In this document: positions 40,715-49,166 of the stretch, one piece after another
How positions within the stretch are numbered: the stretch's first letter is position 1
Layout: every line of letters begins with the position of its first letter
From: Candidatus Poseidoniales archaeon
GTDB lineage: Archaea > Thermoplasmatota > Poseidoniia > Poseidoniales > Thalassarchaeaceae
Direction: 5' to 3'
NCBI GenBank assembly: GCA_012959435.1
Contig: DUDF01000196.1
Coordinates: 1-52,210 of the forward strand
Length of the DNA: 52,210 bases
Translations under genes and position numbers: made by a program
Notes under the pieces: generated by a model
Told to the model about the DNA's origin: nothing
Database searches by the model: none
Seen by the model: the letters and a program-made list of their open reading frames with translations, nothing else

Positions 40715-42301
40715 ATGGTGGATGAAAACAAAGTGTTCAAAACGCGCGCAGGCATCCCTATCCCTGAAGTACCTGACCGTGATTTCGGCGGAGAACTGCA
40801 AACCAGTGAGCCAGGTAGCCCACCATATACAAGGGGTATTCACAAATCAATGTATAGAGAAAAAACTTGGACTATGCGACAATATGCTGGTTTTAGTTCT
40901 GCAAAAGAAACGAATGAAAGATTCATCACTCTACTTGAGAAAGGACAATCCGGTCTTTCTGTTGCATTTGATCTGCCAACCCAATTAGGATTAGATTCTG
41001 ATGATGAAATGTCTTTGGGAGAGGTAGGTAAGGTCGGAGTCGCTATTGATAGCATACATGACATGAGATTATTATTTGATAAAATTGACATGGCATCCGT
41101 TTCTACCTCAATGACAATAAATGCCCCGGCATCTATTTTATTCGCAATGTATGTCGCAGTCGCTCAAGAAAGAGGTACTGATATATCATCATTAAAGGGA
41201 ACAATTCAGAATGATATACTGAAGGAATATATCGCTAGAGGAACATATGTTTTCCCACCAAATGAGTCTCTGAGATTAATTACAGATGTAATGCACTGGT
41301 GTAAAGAGAATACCCCACGTTGGAATACAATCAGTATTTCAGGATACCATATCCGTGAGGCTGGAGCTACAGCCGTAGAAGAATTAGCGTTTACTCTATC
41401 CAACGCATTGGCTTATGTCCAAGCGGCAGTAGATTCAGGATTGGATGTTGATGAGTTTGCGCCAAGATTATCATTTTTCTTTGGTTGTCATAATGACTTT
41501 TTTGAAGAAGTTTCAAAATTTAGGGCTGCAAGAAAACTATGGTATCACCTGATGAACGATAGATTCTCCCCAAGCAACCCCAAATCGTCAATACTTCGGT
41601 TCCATACCCAGACCGCTGGAGTCACCCTAACTGCACAACAACCACTCAATAATATCGTTCGTGTATCTTATCAGGCACTTTCTTCTGTGTTAGGTGGGAC
41701 CCAATCCCTTCACACAAATTCATTTGATGAGGCAATCGGACTGCCTACAGATGAGTCGTCAACCATCGCCTTAAGGACTCAACAAATTTTGGCAAATGAG
41801 ACTGGGATTGCTGATGTTGTAGACCCATTAGGCGGCTCATGGTACATCGAGGGACTCACAACTAAACTTTACGAACAATCTAAAAAACTAATTGAAGAAA
41901 TTGATGCATGTGGTGGTGCCCTAACTGCTATTGAAAATGGATTCCAACAACGCCACATCCATGAGTCTGCTTGGGCTGAGCAGGTAGCACAAGACAAGGG
42001 TGAATTACTGGTTATTGGAGTTAATCATGCTCTTGAATCCCAAGTAGAATCTGATTTGAAAGGTCAATCACTAGACCCTTCATTAGGTGAAGCACAGTGT
42101 AATTTACTCACTAGTATCCGCGCCAATAGAAATTCGGAAGCAGTATCAGAAGCATTAGCAAATGTACACGATATCGCCCAGAATGGAGGGAATACGATGC
42201 AGGCAATTTTAGATGCTGTAAAAGTAGAGTGCACCATAGGTGAAATAATGAATGCACTCAAGGAATCATTTGGTACATGGATGGCACCAAGTGGAGTATG
42301 A
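40715..42301 (+). CDS. mcmA: Methylmalonyl-CoA mutase, large (catalytic) subunit
   Basis: Adenosylcobalamin-dependent isomerase that converts methylmalonyl-CoA to succinyl-CoA. 528 residues: only the substrate-binding TIM-barrel part, so the B12-binding domain must be a separate gene outside the window. Family blocks: YREKTWTMRQYAGFSSA (Tyr and Arg of the pocket), SVAFDLPTQ, NDILKEYIARGTYVFPP, and the active-site RFHTQTAG. ATG 40715. The epimerase gene follows nine bases downstream, a common archaeal and bacterial pairing. Confidence 0.96.
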   Translation: MVDENKVFKTRAGIPIPEVPDRDFGGELQTSEPGSPPYTRGIHKSMYREKTWTMRQYAGFSSAKETNERFITLLEKGQSGLSVAFDLPTQLGLDSDDEMSLGEVGKVGVAIDSIHDMRLLFDKIDMASVSTSMTINAPASILFAMYVAVAQERGTDISSLKGTIQNDILKEYIARGTYVFPPNESLRLITDVMHWCKENTPRWNTISISGYHIREAGATAVEELAFTLSNALAYVQAAVDSGLDVDEFAPRLSFFFGCHNDFFEEVSKFRAARKLWYHLMNDRFSPSNPKSSILRFHTQTAGVTLTAQQPLNNIVRVSYQALSSVLGGTQSLHTNSFDEAIGLPTDESSTIALRTQQILANETGIADVVDPLGGSWYIEGLTTKLYEQSKKLIEEIDACGGALTAIENGFQQRHIHESAWAEQVAQDKGELLVIGVNHALESQVESDLKGQSLDPSLGEAQCNLLTSIRANRNSEAVSEALANVHDIAQNGGNTMQAILDAVKVECTIGEIMNALKESFGTWMAPSGV

Positions 42302-42310
42302 GGTGATTAA

Positions 42311-42718
42311 ATGGGTATCAGATTGGATCACATCGGGATTGCTGTCAATGATTTACAACAGGGAGCAAAGTTCTGGGAATTATTAGGATTAATTCCTTCA
42401 AAAGAAACGGAAACTAATGAAGAACAGGGCGTCAAAATCCTTTTTCTTTCAACAGAACAAGGACCAACACCCAATATAGAATTGTTAGAACCAACTGGAC
42501 CAAATACACCAATTGGACAATTCATCAACAAACGCGGAACTGGTATCCAACAATTGGCTTTTGAAGTTGATGACATCGCTCAAATGATATCACATCTACA
42601 ATCCAACGGAATAGAAATGATTGATGAAATACCCAAAACTGGTGCCGGTGGAAATAAAATTGCTTTTGTCCATCCAAAATCAACGGGTGGCGTCTTAGTA
42701 GAACTTGTTGAGAAGTAG
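42311..42718 (+). CDS. mce: Methylmalonyl-CoA epimerase
   Basis: 135-residue glyoxalase-fold enzyme that interconverts the R and S forms of methylmalonyl-CoA for the mutase upstream. Metal-ligand and family segments: LDHIGIAVNDL at the N-terminus, GTGIQQLAFEVDDI (central), and KIAFVHPKSTGGVLVELVE at the C-terminus with the glutamate ligand. The length matches the family. Directly after mcmA and co-directional. Confidence 0.93.
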   Translation: MGIRLDHIGIAVNDLQQGAKFWELLGLIPSKETETNEEQGVKILFLSTEQGPTPNIELLEPTGPNTPIGQFINKRGTGIQQLAFEVDDIAQMISHLQSNGIEMIDEIPKTGAGGNKIAFVHPKSTGGVLVELVEK

Positions 42719-42749
42719 CAACGCCACGTTGGGTAACGGTCAAAACAGG

Positions 42750-43067
42750 ATGGCTAGTCGGCCAACTATGCAATCCTGTATCAACAACCTAATGAATGCT
42801 AACAACCTTACTTTAGAGATGGTACAACAAGAGGTAGAATTCCTTCAAAAAACCCTTGAGAACCTACGATTTAATGGGACGATTTCTAATGATTCTTACT
42901 TACATGCAGGCGCTGTAGAAGGAGGGCTTTCAATGCTAGCAAATCTAATTGAGTTAGGGATTTCTTCTGATGAGGTCGGTGACCATCTTCGCCAACTTCA
43001 TGAACGTGCAGGAAGAATTGATGAAGCACACCCGGCCCTTGGCCCAAGTGTGGCGGCAAGCCGCTAG
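42750..43067 (+). CDS. Small helical unknown protein
   Basis: 105 residues from ATG 42750 (MASRPTMQS), two-thirds alpha-helical in appearance, no recognised domain. It lies between the epimerase and an ABC ATPase on the same strand with short gaps (31 and 11 bases), so it may be part of either transcript. It contains a single cysteine (MQSCINNLM) and no metal motif. Confidence 0.6.
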   Translation: MASRPTMQSCINNLMNANNLTLEMVQQEVEFLQKTLENLRFNGTISNDSYLHAGAVEGGLSMLANLIELGISSDEVGDHLRQLHERAGRIDEAHPALGPSVAASR

Positions 43068-43078
43068 AGAATGGTCGC

Positions 43079-43936
43079 ATGACTCGAACCCTCCTTTCTG
43101 TTCGTGAAGTATCAAAGAACTTCGGCGATGTTGAAGCACTGAAAACAATTTCACTAGACCTAAACAAAGGGGACATTGTCGGTTTAGTTGGTGGTAATGG
43201 AGCAGGTAAAACAACCCTACTAAGACTTCTATGTGGTTTATACAAACCAAGTACTGGAAAGGTTGTTTTCGTTGATGATGGTGGAGTAGAGCACCCAATT
43301 CACAAAGTAAGAAGTAACCTTGGTGTCGTGCCAGAAGCCACCGGACTTTACGCACGACTTACAGCATGGGAGAACATACGTTATCATTCAAGATTGAACA
43401 ATATTGATGATAAACAAGCATGGAATAGAACGTTAAGATTAGCCCAAGCATTAGAAATGGAAGATGATTTACAACGTCAGACCCGTGGTTTCTCTAGGGG
43501 TATGCGGCAGAAAACGGCCTTACTACGTGCATTATCTCATGACCCTGATATTCTTCTTTTAGACGAACCAACAGGTGGATTAGATGTTACTTCAGCACGT
43601 AGAGTTAGAGACTTGGTCAGAAAATTAGGAGATGAAGGACGGACTGTAATTTATAGTACACATCAACTTAATGAGGCGCAACAAGTATGCGATCGAATCG
43701 TAATTATTCACAATGGGACATTGAGAGCTGATGGAAGCCCATCCAATTTAATGAAACTAACAAATACAGATTCTCTTGAAGATGCTTTCGTTGAACTTAC
43801 TCAAGATGAAAGTAGAGAAGTGGAAACACCTGAACCTGAATCTAAATTCCAACGATTTTGGTCACGCTTGACTACAGGAAGGAAACAACCACCATCTGGT
43901 GAATCACCACCCAGTGGGGGTGAAGTAGATGCGTAA
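43079..43936 (+). CDS. ABC transporter ATP-binding protein (NatA-like)
   Basis: 285 residues. Walker A GGNGAGKT at 38-45 (GLVGGNGAGKTTLLRLLCGL), signature-type block RGFSRGMRQKTALLRAL, Walker B ILLLDEPTGGLD, and H-loop IYSTHQLNEAQ. It is the single-ATPase type used with ABC-2 permeases such as the NatAB sodium exporter or drug exporters. The C-terminal 50 residues are charged and Pro/Gly-rich. It overlaps the permease start by eight bases. Confidence 0.94.
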   Translation: MTRTLLSVREVSKNFGDVEALKTISLDLNKGDIVGLVGGNGAGKTTLLRLLCGLYKPSTGKVVFVDDGGVEHPIHKVRSNLGVVPEATGLYARLTAWENIRYHSRLNNIDDKQAWNRTLRLAQALEMEDDLQRQTRGFSRGMRQKTALLRALSHDPDILLLDEPTGGLDVTSARRVRDLVRKLGDEGRTVIYSTHQLNEAQQVCDRIVIIHNGTLRADGSPSNLMKLTNTDSLEDAFVELTQDESREVETPEPESKFQRFWSRLTTGRKQPPSGESPPSGGEVDA

Positions 43937-45170
43937 TGGATTATCCAGAGTTTGGACCGTTGCAAGTAAAGAATTGCTTGATTTTATCAGAGATTGGCGT
44001 ACACTAGTGGCATTAGTATTGATTCCCTTACTCATCTTCCCATTATTCTTTATTGCCTTACCTATTTTTCTCCAGGGAGAAATGTCGGAATTGGATTATT
44101 ATAGCCTAAATCTAGAAGTACAAATTGCTGAAGGGGATGAATTCCCAGAACAATTAATTCAACCCTTCATTGACAACAATCTAAATTATACAATAGAAAA
44201 TCTGGACGATGGACTTACTAACCTTTCAGTCAGCGGCCCAGATGCAATTAGATTAAGAGAAGGAACTCCTCATGTGATTCTACGATTACAACAGACTAAT
44301 ACAAATTCTTCAGAATCTTGGAACTATGCTATTCTTTATGATGCAACATCTGAACTTTCATCAGAAGGGAACAGTAGAATGAAAGGTATCATATTTGACT
44401 GGGAACAGAAAATTATCGGACTTACCCTCGCTGAGGTAAATCTTACCAAACAAGAGGCTTTAGATCCAATCCATTGGGATGGCGATGTTTCCAATGCTAA
44501 TGTAGCAACATCAGCACAATCTGCTGGTTTTGCATTGTCTATGTTCATTCCAATGATAGTCGCTATTTGGACTGCTACATCAGCAATTCAACCATCAATT
44601 GACCTCACTGCAGGTGAACGTGAGAGAGGGACCATGGAAGCCCTATTGTGTACACCGGCAAATCGTGTAGAGTTACTATACGGCAAATGGGTGGCTGTAG
44701 GTGTTGTAGCTGGGACTAGTGTGTTATTCCAACTAGCAGGATTGCTGTTTGCAGTCGCTTTCCTAATCCCATCAGACATTTTTGGAATGCCAACACTTTC
44801 AATTTGGTCAATGGCGAGTTTGTTGTTATCAGTACTGCTATTTGCAGTATTTGTCGTTGCTGTTGAACTTGCATTAGCTGTGCGGGCCCACTCAGTAAAA
44901 GAGGCAGGTACAGTACTCGGGCCAATCGTCATCGCATTCATTGTGCCTGCAATGTTTGCACAATTTGTAAATCTAGAGGGAATTGAATGGTGGTGGTTTG
45001 TTGCTCCAATTTTTAATGTCTGTTTAGCAATGAGAGAAGCTCTTCTCAATATTACGGATTTGAGTCATATCGCATTATGGCTCGGCTCTTCTTTGTTCTA
45101 CGCATTCATCGCAGTAACTTGGGCTGCAAGGCAATTTCAAAGAGAAGATTTGGTGGAAAGTATTAGTTAG
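43929..45170 (+). CDS. ABC-2 type transporter permease (NatB-like)
   Basis: 413 residues. A first membrane helix follows the N-terminus (TLVALVLIPLLIFPLFFIA), then a large extracytoplasmic domain (about 45-195), then five or six helices. The ERERGTMEALLCTP block (GERERGTMEALL) marks ABC-2 permeases of the NatB family. Substrate unknown; sodium or drug export are the family options. Overlaps the ATPase gene. Confidence 0.93.
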   Translation: MRNGLSRVWTVASKELLDFIRDWRTLVALVLIPLLIFPLFFIALPIFLQGEMSELDYYSLNLEVQIAEGDEFPEQLIQPFIDNNLNYTIENLDDGLTNLSVSGPDAIRLREGTPHVILRLQQTNTNSSESWNYAILYDATSELSSEGNSRMKGIIFDWEQKIIGLTLAEVNLTKQEALDPIHWDGDVSNANVATSAQSAGFALSMFIPMIVAIWTATSAIQPSIDLTAGERERGTMEALLCTPANRVELLYGKWVAVGVVAGTSVLFQLAGLLFAVAFLIPSDIFGMPTLSIWSMASLLLSVLLFAVFVVAVELALAVRAHSVKEAGTVLGPIVIAFIVPAMFAQFVNLEGIEWWWFVAPIFNVCLAMREALLNITDLSHIALWLGSSLFYAFIAVTWAARQFQREDLVESIS

Positions 45171-45183
45171 TACACAATCACCC

Positions 45184-45218
45184 AGTATTCACAGAGTATT
45201 ACTATACGAATACTTAAG
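45184..45218 (+). promoter_or_regulatory. Repeat cluster over a likely promoter of the RHH-folE operon
   Basis: Direct copies AGTATTC (45184-45190) and AGTATTA (45195-45201), and an inverted copy GAATACT (45208-45214) that runs into a TATA-like TACTTAAG (45211-45218). Spacings are 11 and 13 bases, about one turn of DNA. The TATA-like box lies about 29 bases before the ATG at 45243, which would give a leaderless or near-leaderless transcript. Repeats overlapping the box are what an autoregulating ribbon-helix-helix repressor would bind. Not tested. Confidence 0.45.
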
Positions 45219-45242
45219 AACTGGTGTTGCCCCCTAAAACTA

Positions 45243-45416
45243 ATGCCAAAGATTAGCCTTGACATGCCGAATGAATTACTTGAGGACCTGAGAGTCCACG
45301 TTGGTGACGACAAAAAGTTCGTCAGTGTAGCGGATGCTGTGAGAACTGCATGCAGAAAAATGTTAGACCAACTGGACTCAATTGATGCAAGGCATGGAAG
45401 AATAAAGGGTGAATAG
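45243..45416 (+). CDS. Ribbon-helix-helix (CopG/Arc-type) DNA-binding protein
   Basis: 57-residue gene missed by size cut-offs. It opens MPKISLDMPNELLEDLRVH, a beta strand plus helix typical of RHH proteins, followed by a turn and the helix FVSVADAVRTACRKMLDQLD. The pattern (strand with alternating residues, S-x-A-D-A-hydrophobic-R) fits the CopG/MetJ/Arc class, which binds DNA as a dimer at inverted or direct repeats. Its stop (TAG 45414-45416) is one base from the folE start, so it is probably the first gene of the folE-queE-queC-msrB-queD transcript. Confidence 0.72.
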   Translation: MPKISLDMPNELLEDLRVHVGDDKKFVSVADAVRTACRKMLDQLDSIDARHGRIKGE

Positions 45417-45417
45417 A

Positions 45418-45993
45418 ATGGTAGAAAAGGAACAAGCAAAAGCAGCAGTTGAAACAATTATTCGTTACATTGAGGGGGCTGATGGCACCCTTAGAGAAGG
45501 ATTATCTAGAACTCCAGAACGAGTAATTGAATCTTTTTCAGAAATATTTAATGGATATTCAGAAAAGCCATCCGAGGTGTTAGATGCGACTTTTAATGCC
45601 GAAGGATACGATGGTATCGTTTTACTTCGAGACATCGAATTCCACTCCACGTGTGAACACCATTTACAACCATTTCATGGGAGAGGGCATGTTGCATACA
45701 TCCCCACTGATAGAATAGTAGGCATCAGTAAATTAGCCCGTATACTTGAGACACACGCTAGGCGCTTGCAGAACCAAGAACGGATTACTAAAGGGGTAGC
45801 AGATGATTTAGAAGCACACCTAAAACCACTTGGTTGCGCCGTCATACTCGAAGCATCGCATGGATGTATGCAATGCCGCGGAGTTAAGAAACAGAACTCT
45901 ATCATGACTACATCTCAAATGCGCGGTGTTTTCTTTGATAAATCAGAAGCACGTACTGAATTGATGCAACTCATTCGCAGTGCGCCATTATAA
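45418..45993 (+). CDS. folE: GTP cyclohydrolase I (FolE)
   Basis: Makes 7,8-dihydroneopterin triphosphate from GTP, the entry to the preQ0/archaeosine branch and to folate. 191 residues with the tunnel-fold type IA pattern: RTPERVIESF, zinc ligands C and H in EFHSTCEHHLQPFHG, SKLARILETHARRLQ, and the third zinc Cys in HGCMQCRGVKKQNS. Most archaea use the MptA or FolE2-like alternative, so this bacterial-type enzyme suggests transfer. ATG 45418 is preferred to an in-frame ATG three codons upstream. Next gene queE starts 39 bases on. Confidence 0.95.
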   Translation: MVEKEQAKAAVETIIRYIEGADGTLREGLSRTPERVIESFSEIFNGYSEKPSEVLDATFNAEGYDGIVLLRDIEFHSTCEHHLQPFHGRGHVAYIPTDRIVGISKLARILETHARRLQNQERITKGVADDLEAHLKPLGCAVILEASHGCMQCRGVKKQNSIMTTSQMRGVFFDKSEARTELMQLIRSAPL

Positions 45994-46032
45994 AATTAAG
46001 AAAAAATCCATCTTTTACAGTGAGGGGAAAAA

Positions 46033-46731
46033 ATGGAAGATGAAACACCACAACTAATTGCACTCCCTTTAGTTCCAATTATTGATGAATCAATAATTCC
46101 AGAAAAATCTCCATCCCCCAGTGACCCATTAGATCAACAATTTCCAATTGTAGAAATATTTTACTCGGTACAAGGTGAGGGGTTCCATACAGGTGTACCA
46201 TCAATTTTCATCCGGTTTGGAGGATGTAACCTAGCTTGCGAATGGTGTGATACCTCTTTTGATGAATGGGAAAATTTGACCATGAGACAAATCATTAGAG
46301 AAATGGGACCATGGGATTGTAACCGTATTGTGCTAACAGGTGGAGAACCTGCTCTTCAAGATTTATCTACTCTTTCTAAAATTCTTAGGCCTATGGGTTA
46401 TGAGTTGGCTATTGAGACAAACGGTACCATTGAGATACCAGAAGATGTGGTTGACTGGATTTGTGTTTCTCCAAAAGACCAATTGTACAGTTCTGTTAAG
46501 ATTCGTCAACAGAAAGGAAATGAACTCAAAGTAGTTTGGGTTGGTCAAACATTAGACATGTACGATGAATTACTTGGTGGATTCGAACATCATTTTTTAC
46601 AGCCATGTTATGATGAAAACAAAGATGCTGGGTGGAATGGGAAAAATTTCCATTCAACTTTTGAAATGGTTCGGAATAATCCGGGATGGAATCTTAGTTT
46701 ACAAACTCACAAATGGATGGGTGTTGACTGA
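46033..46731 (+). CDS. queE: 7-carboxy-7-deazaguanine synthase (radical SAM)
   Basis: Converts 6-carboxytetrahydropterin to 7-carboxy-7-deazaguanine. 232 residues. C65, C69 and C72 (GCNLACEWCDT) bind the cluster, FYSVQGEGFHTG precedes them, and LTGGEPALQ and the IETNGT block follow. The first about 35 residues are an extra Pro/acid-rich extension, not needed by the family. The start ATG is at 46033 with GAGGGGAAAAA just before it (about 46021-46031). Its stop overlaps the queC start by one base. Confidence 0.95.
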   Translation: MEDETPQLIALPLVPIIDESIIPEKSPSPSDPLDQQFPIVEIFYSVQGEGFHTGVPSIFIRFGGCNLACEWCDTSFDEWENLTMRQIIREMGPWDCNRIVLTGGEPALQDLSTLSKILRPMGYELAIETNGTIEIPEDVVDWICVSPKDQLYSSVKIRQQKGNELKVVWVGQTLDMYDELLGGFEHHFLQPCYDENKDAGWNGKNFHSTFEMVRNNPGWNLSLQTHKWMGVD

Positions 46732-47522
46732 TGTCAAGTAAAGTAGCCGTTATGGCATTGAGTGGGGGAATGGATTCCACTGCACTTTTGGTGCGACTAC
46801 TTGCTGATGGATACGATGTACATGCAATTTCGTATAACTATGGTCAAAAACATTTGATTGAAGTTCAGAGAGCACAAACAAATCTCAACTATCTTTCAGA
46901 AAATGGCTATCAGATAAATCATCAAGTTATTGACTTGACTTCAGCGATGTCTTCCTTCCATTCCGCACTTACGGATGACTCAATTGATATCCCAGAGGGA
47001 CATTATGAGGAGGAACAAATGAAGCAAACAGTTGTCCCAAATCGCAACGCTATTTTTGCATCAATATTGTATGGATACGCACTTTCTATAGCAATTAAAG
47101 ACGATGTGAATGTTGAGATTACACTAGGGGTTCATTCGGGAGACCACGCTATTTATCCCGATTGCCGACCAGAATTCTACAGTGCTCTTGAACATGCTTT
47201 TGAAGTAGGGAACTGGGAATCAGAAAATGTGACTTTCAAACTACCATATATTGATGGCGATAAAGAGACAATTCTTAGAGATGCTGAAACAGCAATTTCA
47301 CAACTAGGGCTTGATTTTGACACTATTTTTGCCAATACTATTACTTCATACAATCCCGATAAACAAGGGCGTTCCTCGGGTACCTCTGGTTCAGATGTAG
47401 AACGGATACTAGCTTTTCATGCAATTGGCAGAAGTGACCCTGTTCAATATGTCAAACCATGGGACGATGTTCTTCGCAATGCCCTGGCTGTTGAGATGGA
47501 ATATAAGGAGATGAGCGCATGA
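46731..47522 (+). CDS. queC: QueC-type 7-cyano-7-deazaguanine synthase lacking the zinc cysteines
   Basis: ATP-dependent conversion of 7-carboxy-7-deazaguanine to preQ0. 263 residues. The PP-loop is SGGMDS (11-16); VVPNRNAIFASI, the GVHSGDHAIYPDC block and LPYIDGDKETIL also match. Canonical QueC binds zinc with four cysteines near the C-terminus (pattern SCY...CGxCxxC). Here the aligned residues are S206, S216, S219 and D222 (TSYN ... SSGTSGSDVER), spacing preserved. The only Cys in the protein is C145. The protein is otherwise intact, so a structural zinc appears lost, or replaced. It overlaps queE and msrB. Confidence 0.9.
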   Translation: MSSKVAVMALSGGMDSTALLVRLLADGYDVHAISYNYGQKHLIEVQRAQTNLNYLSENGYQINHQVIDLTSAMSSFHSALTDDSIDIPEGHYEEEQMKQTVVPNRNAIFASILYGYALSIAIKDDVNVEITLGVHSGDHAIYPDCRPEFYSALEHAFEVGNWESENVTFKLPYIDGDKETILRDAETAISQLGLDFDTIFANTITSYNPDKQGRSSGTSGSDVERILAFHAIGRSDPVQYVKPWDDVLRNALAVEMEYKEMSA

Positions 47523-47920
47523 ACGAAACTGATGAAATCAATAATTTAGATCTGAAATCAAAATTGAGTGAACTTCAGTATCATGTCACACAAGAATTTG
47601 GTACTGAGCCTGCTTTCACTGGCATCTATTGGAATGAAAAAAGAGATGGGGATTATTATTGTGTGTGCTGCGGCCACCTATTGTTTACTTCAAAGATGAA
47701 ATACGATTCAGGATGTGGGTGGCCATCCTTCCACCACGAAGACCCTAAGGCAGGCATCAAGCGATTACCAGACCTAACTATGGGTGGAGTAAGAGTTGAG
47801 GTGAGATGTGGCTCCTGTGATGCACATTTAGGACATGTGTTTGAAGACGGGCCTAAAGATGAAGGGGGAGAGCGTTATTGCATAAATTCCGCAAGTATTC
47901 AATTTGAAGGTGACGTTTGA
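47519..47920 (+). CDS. msrB: Peptide methionine (R)-S-oxide reductase
   Basis: Repairs methionine-R-sulfoxide in proteins. 133 residues. Family blocks: VTQEFGTEPAFTGIYW, the zinc pair YYCVCCGHLLF, SGCGWPSF, EVRCGSCDAHLGHVF, and catalytic Cys in RYCINSASI. Embedded between queC and queD with four-base and one-base overlaps, so it is co-translated with the preQ0 genes. Why a repair enzyme sits there is unclear. Confidence 0.96.
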   Translation: MNETDEINNLDLKSKLSELQYHVTQEFGTEPAFTGIYWNEKRDGDYYCVCCGHLLFTSKMKYDSGCGWPSFHHEDPKAGIKRLPDLTMGGVRVEVRCGSCDAHLGHVFEDGPKDEGGERYCINSASIQFEGDV

Positions 47921-48369
47921 TGACTACAAGTATACGAAGATGGGTTGAGACTGATACTGGGCATCGAGTTCCTAATCACAAAAGTAAGTGTAAACACTTC
48001 CATGGACATCGGTATCGCTGGGAAGCAGAGGTTGAAGGGGATGTCGTGACTGAATCAGGCACCTCGGAAGAGGGTATGTTAATTGATTTCTCAGATATTT
48101 CAAAAATTCTTAATGAACATATTCATGATATTGTTGACCACGCCTTTGTTGTCTATGAGCTTGATGACGTTGCTAAAAATGCCTTATCTGAAATGGGTGA
48201 TGAACATCGAACAGTATTAGTACCGTTTATCCCTACAGCAGAGAATTTAGCCAAATGGGCTTACGAACAAGTATCACCTCACATAAAAACAGCATATGGG
48301 AATTCCTTGCGATTAGCAGCATTTCATGTTCGAGAGACGCCCAAATCTTGGGCCACATGGAGACCATAA
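47920..48369 (+). CDS. queD: 6-carboxytetrahydropterin synthase (QueD/PTPS family)
   Basis: Turns dihydroneopterin triphosphate into 6-carboxytetrahydropterin, the step between FolE and QueE. 149 residues. Zinc histidines H15, H28 and H30 (TDTGHRV and KHFHGHRYR), catalytic C24 (KSKCKH), and a C-terminal acidic motif VRETPKSWATW (family E-T.....W). ATG 47920 overlaps the msrB stop. Its TAA ends at 48369, directly abutting the stop of the convergent trmJ at 48370. Confidence 0.93.
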   Translation: MTTSIRRWVETDTGHRVPNHKSKCKHFHGHRYRWEAEVEGDVVTESGTSEEGMLIDFSDISKILNEHIHDIVDHAFVVYELDDVAKNALSEMGDEHRTVLVPFIPTAENLAKWAYEQVSPHIKTAYGNSLRLAAFHVRETPKSWATWRP

Positions 48370-49164
48370 TTACTCTTCTTCAGAGTGTTTTTCTTTTAGT
48401 GCATCTCGTGATTGTTTCATGACCCCTAGAATTCTATGCGCCTCATCATCCAAAGGCATACTACGCATCAGTACTCGCTTTAGAGTCTCAGCAATCCCTG
48501 GCCTCTTGTGTTCTTGAACATCTACAACCTGTGCTAATTCTCCACTAAGGGTATGAATCATCCTTCTTAACTCAGGGTTGAGCACACGTGTATCTCTGGT
48601 GGTCCTTGGTAATCCTTCTTGGGAGCCCAATTCTTCAGAAATTAATGCCATGTGCATCTCATAAAGAAGAATGGTCACTGCATGACTGAGGTTCAATATT
48701 GGATAACCTTCCCACGTTGGAATGGTCACAAGAATATCGCACATCTGTAATTCTTCAGTCAATATCCCCACACCCTCACGCCCGAACACAAGTGCTACTT
48801 TCCCCTCCACATTGTGTATACGTTGAGCAACTTCGTTAGGCATAACAAAATGTCTGAAAGCAATTCTCTCACCCATTTCTCTTTTACCCGAAGAACCTAC
48901 AACAATTGAGATATCTTTCATACAAGAATCCCAATCGGGGAATATCTCGGCATTTTCTAGAACGATTTTTGCATGTTTAGAGCGTGCTAATGCTTCATCT
49001 TCAAATTCGTAACCTGATTTCGAAATTAGCCTTAGATTATCAAATCCAAAATTTCTCATTGACCTAGCTACTGCGCCAACATTCCCTTGAATTTCTGGTT
49101 CAATCAATACCACAAAAACTTCTGCCTTCCTTTCGGGAAGTGGAATTGGTAAATTCATACCCAA
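48370..49164 (-). CDS. trmJ: tRNA/rRNA 2'-O-methyltransferase, TrmJ/SpoU family
   Basis: SPOUT-fold methyltransferase, 264 residues. Motifs: EPEIQGNVGAVARSMRNFG (motif 1 with the catalytic Arg), LVFGREGVGILTEEL (motif 2), and IPTWEGYPILNLSHAV (motif 3 with the SAM-binding Ser/Asn). The order fits TrmJ, which methylates position 32 of tRNAs in several archaea and bacteria, but other SpoU targets cannot be excluded. It ends the reverse-strand ribosomal operon. The GTP/ATG at 49158 is an alternative start. Confidence 0.92.
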   Translation of the reverse strand: MGMNLPIPLPERKAEVFVVLIEPEIQGNVGAVARSMRNFGFDNLRLISKSGYEFEDEALARSKHAKIVLENAEIFPDWDSCMKDISIVVGSSGKREMGERIAFRHFVMPNEVAQRIHNVEGKVALVFGREGVGILTEELQMCDILVTIPTWEGYPILNLSHAVTILLYEMHMALISEELGSQEGLPRTTRDTRVLNPELRRMIHTLSGELAQVVDVQEHKRPGIAETLKRVLMRSMPLDDEAHRILGVMKQSRDALKEKHSEEE

Positions 49165-49166
49165 AA

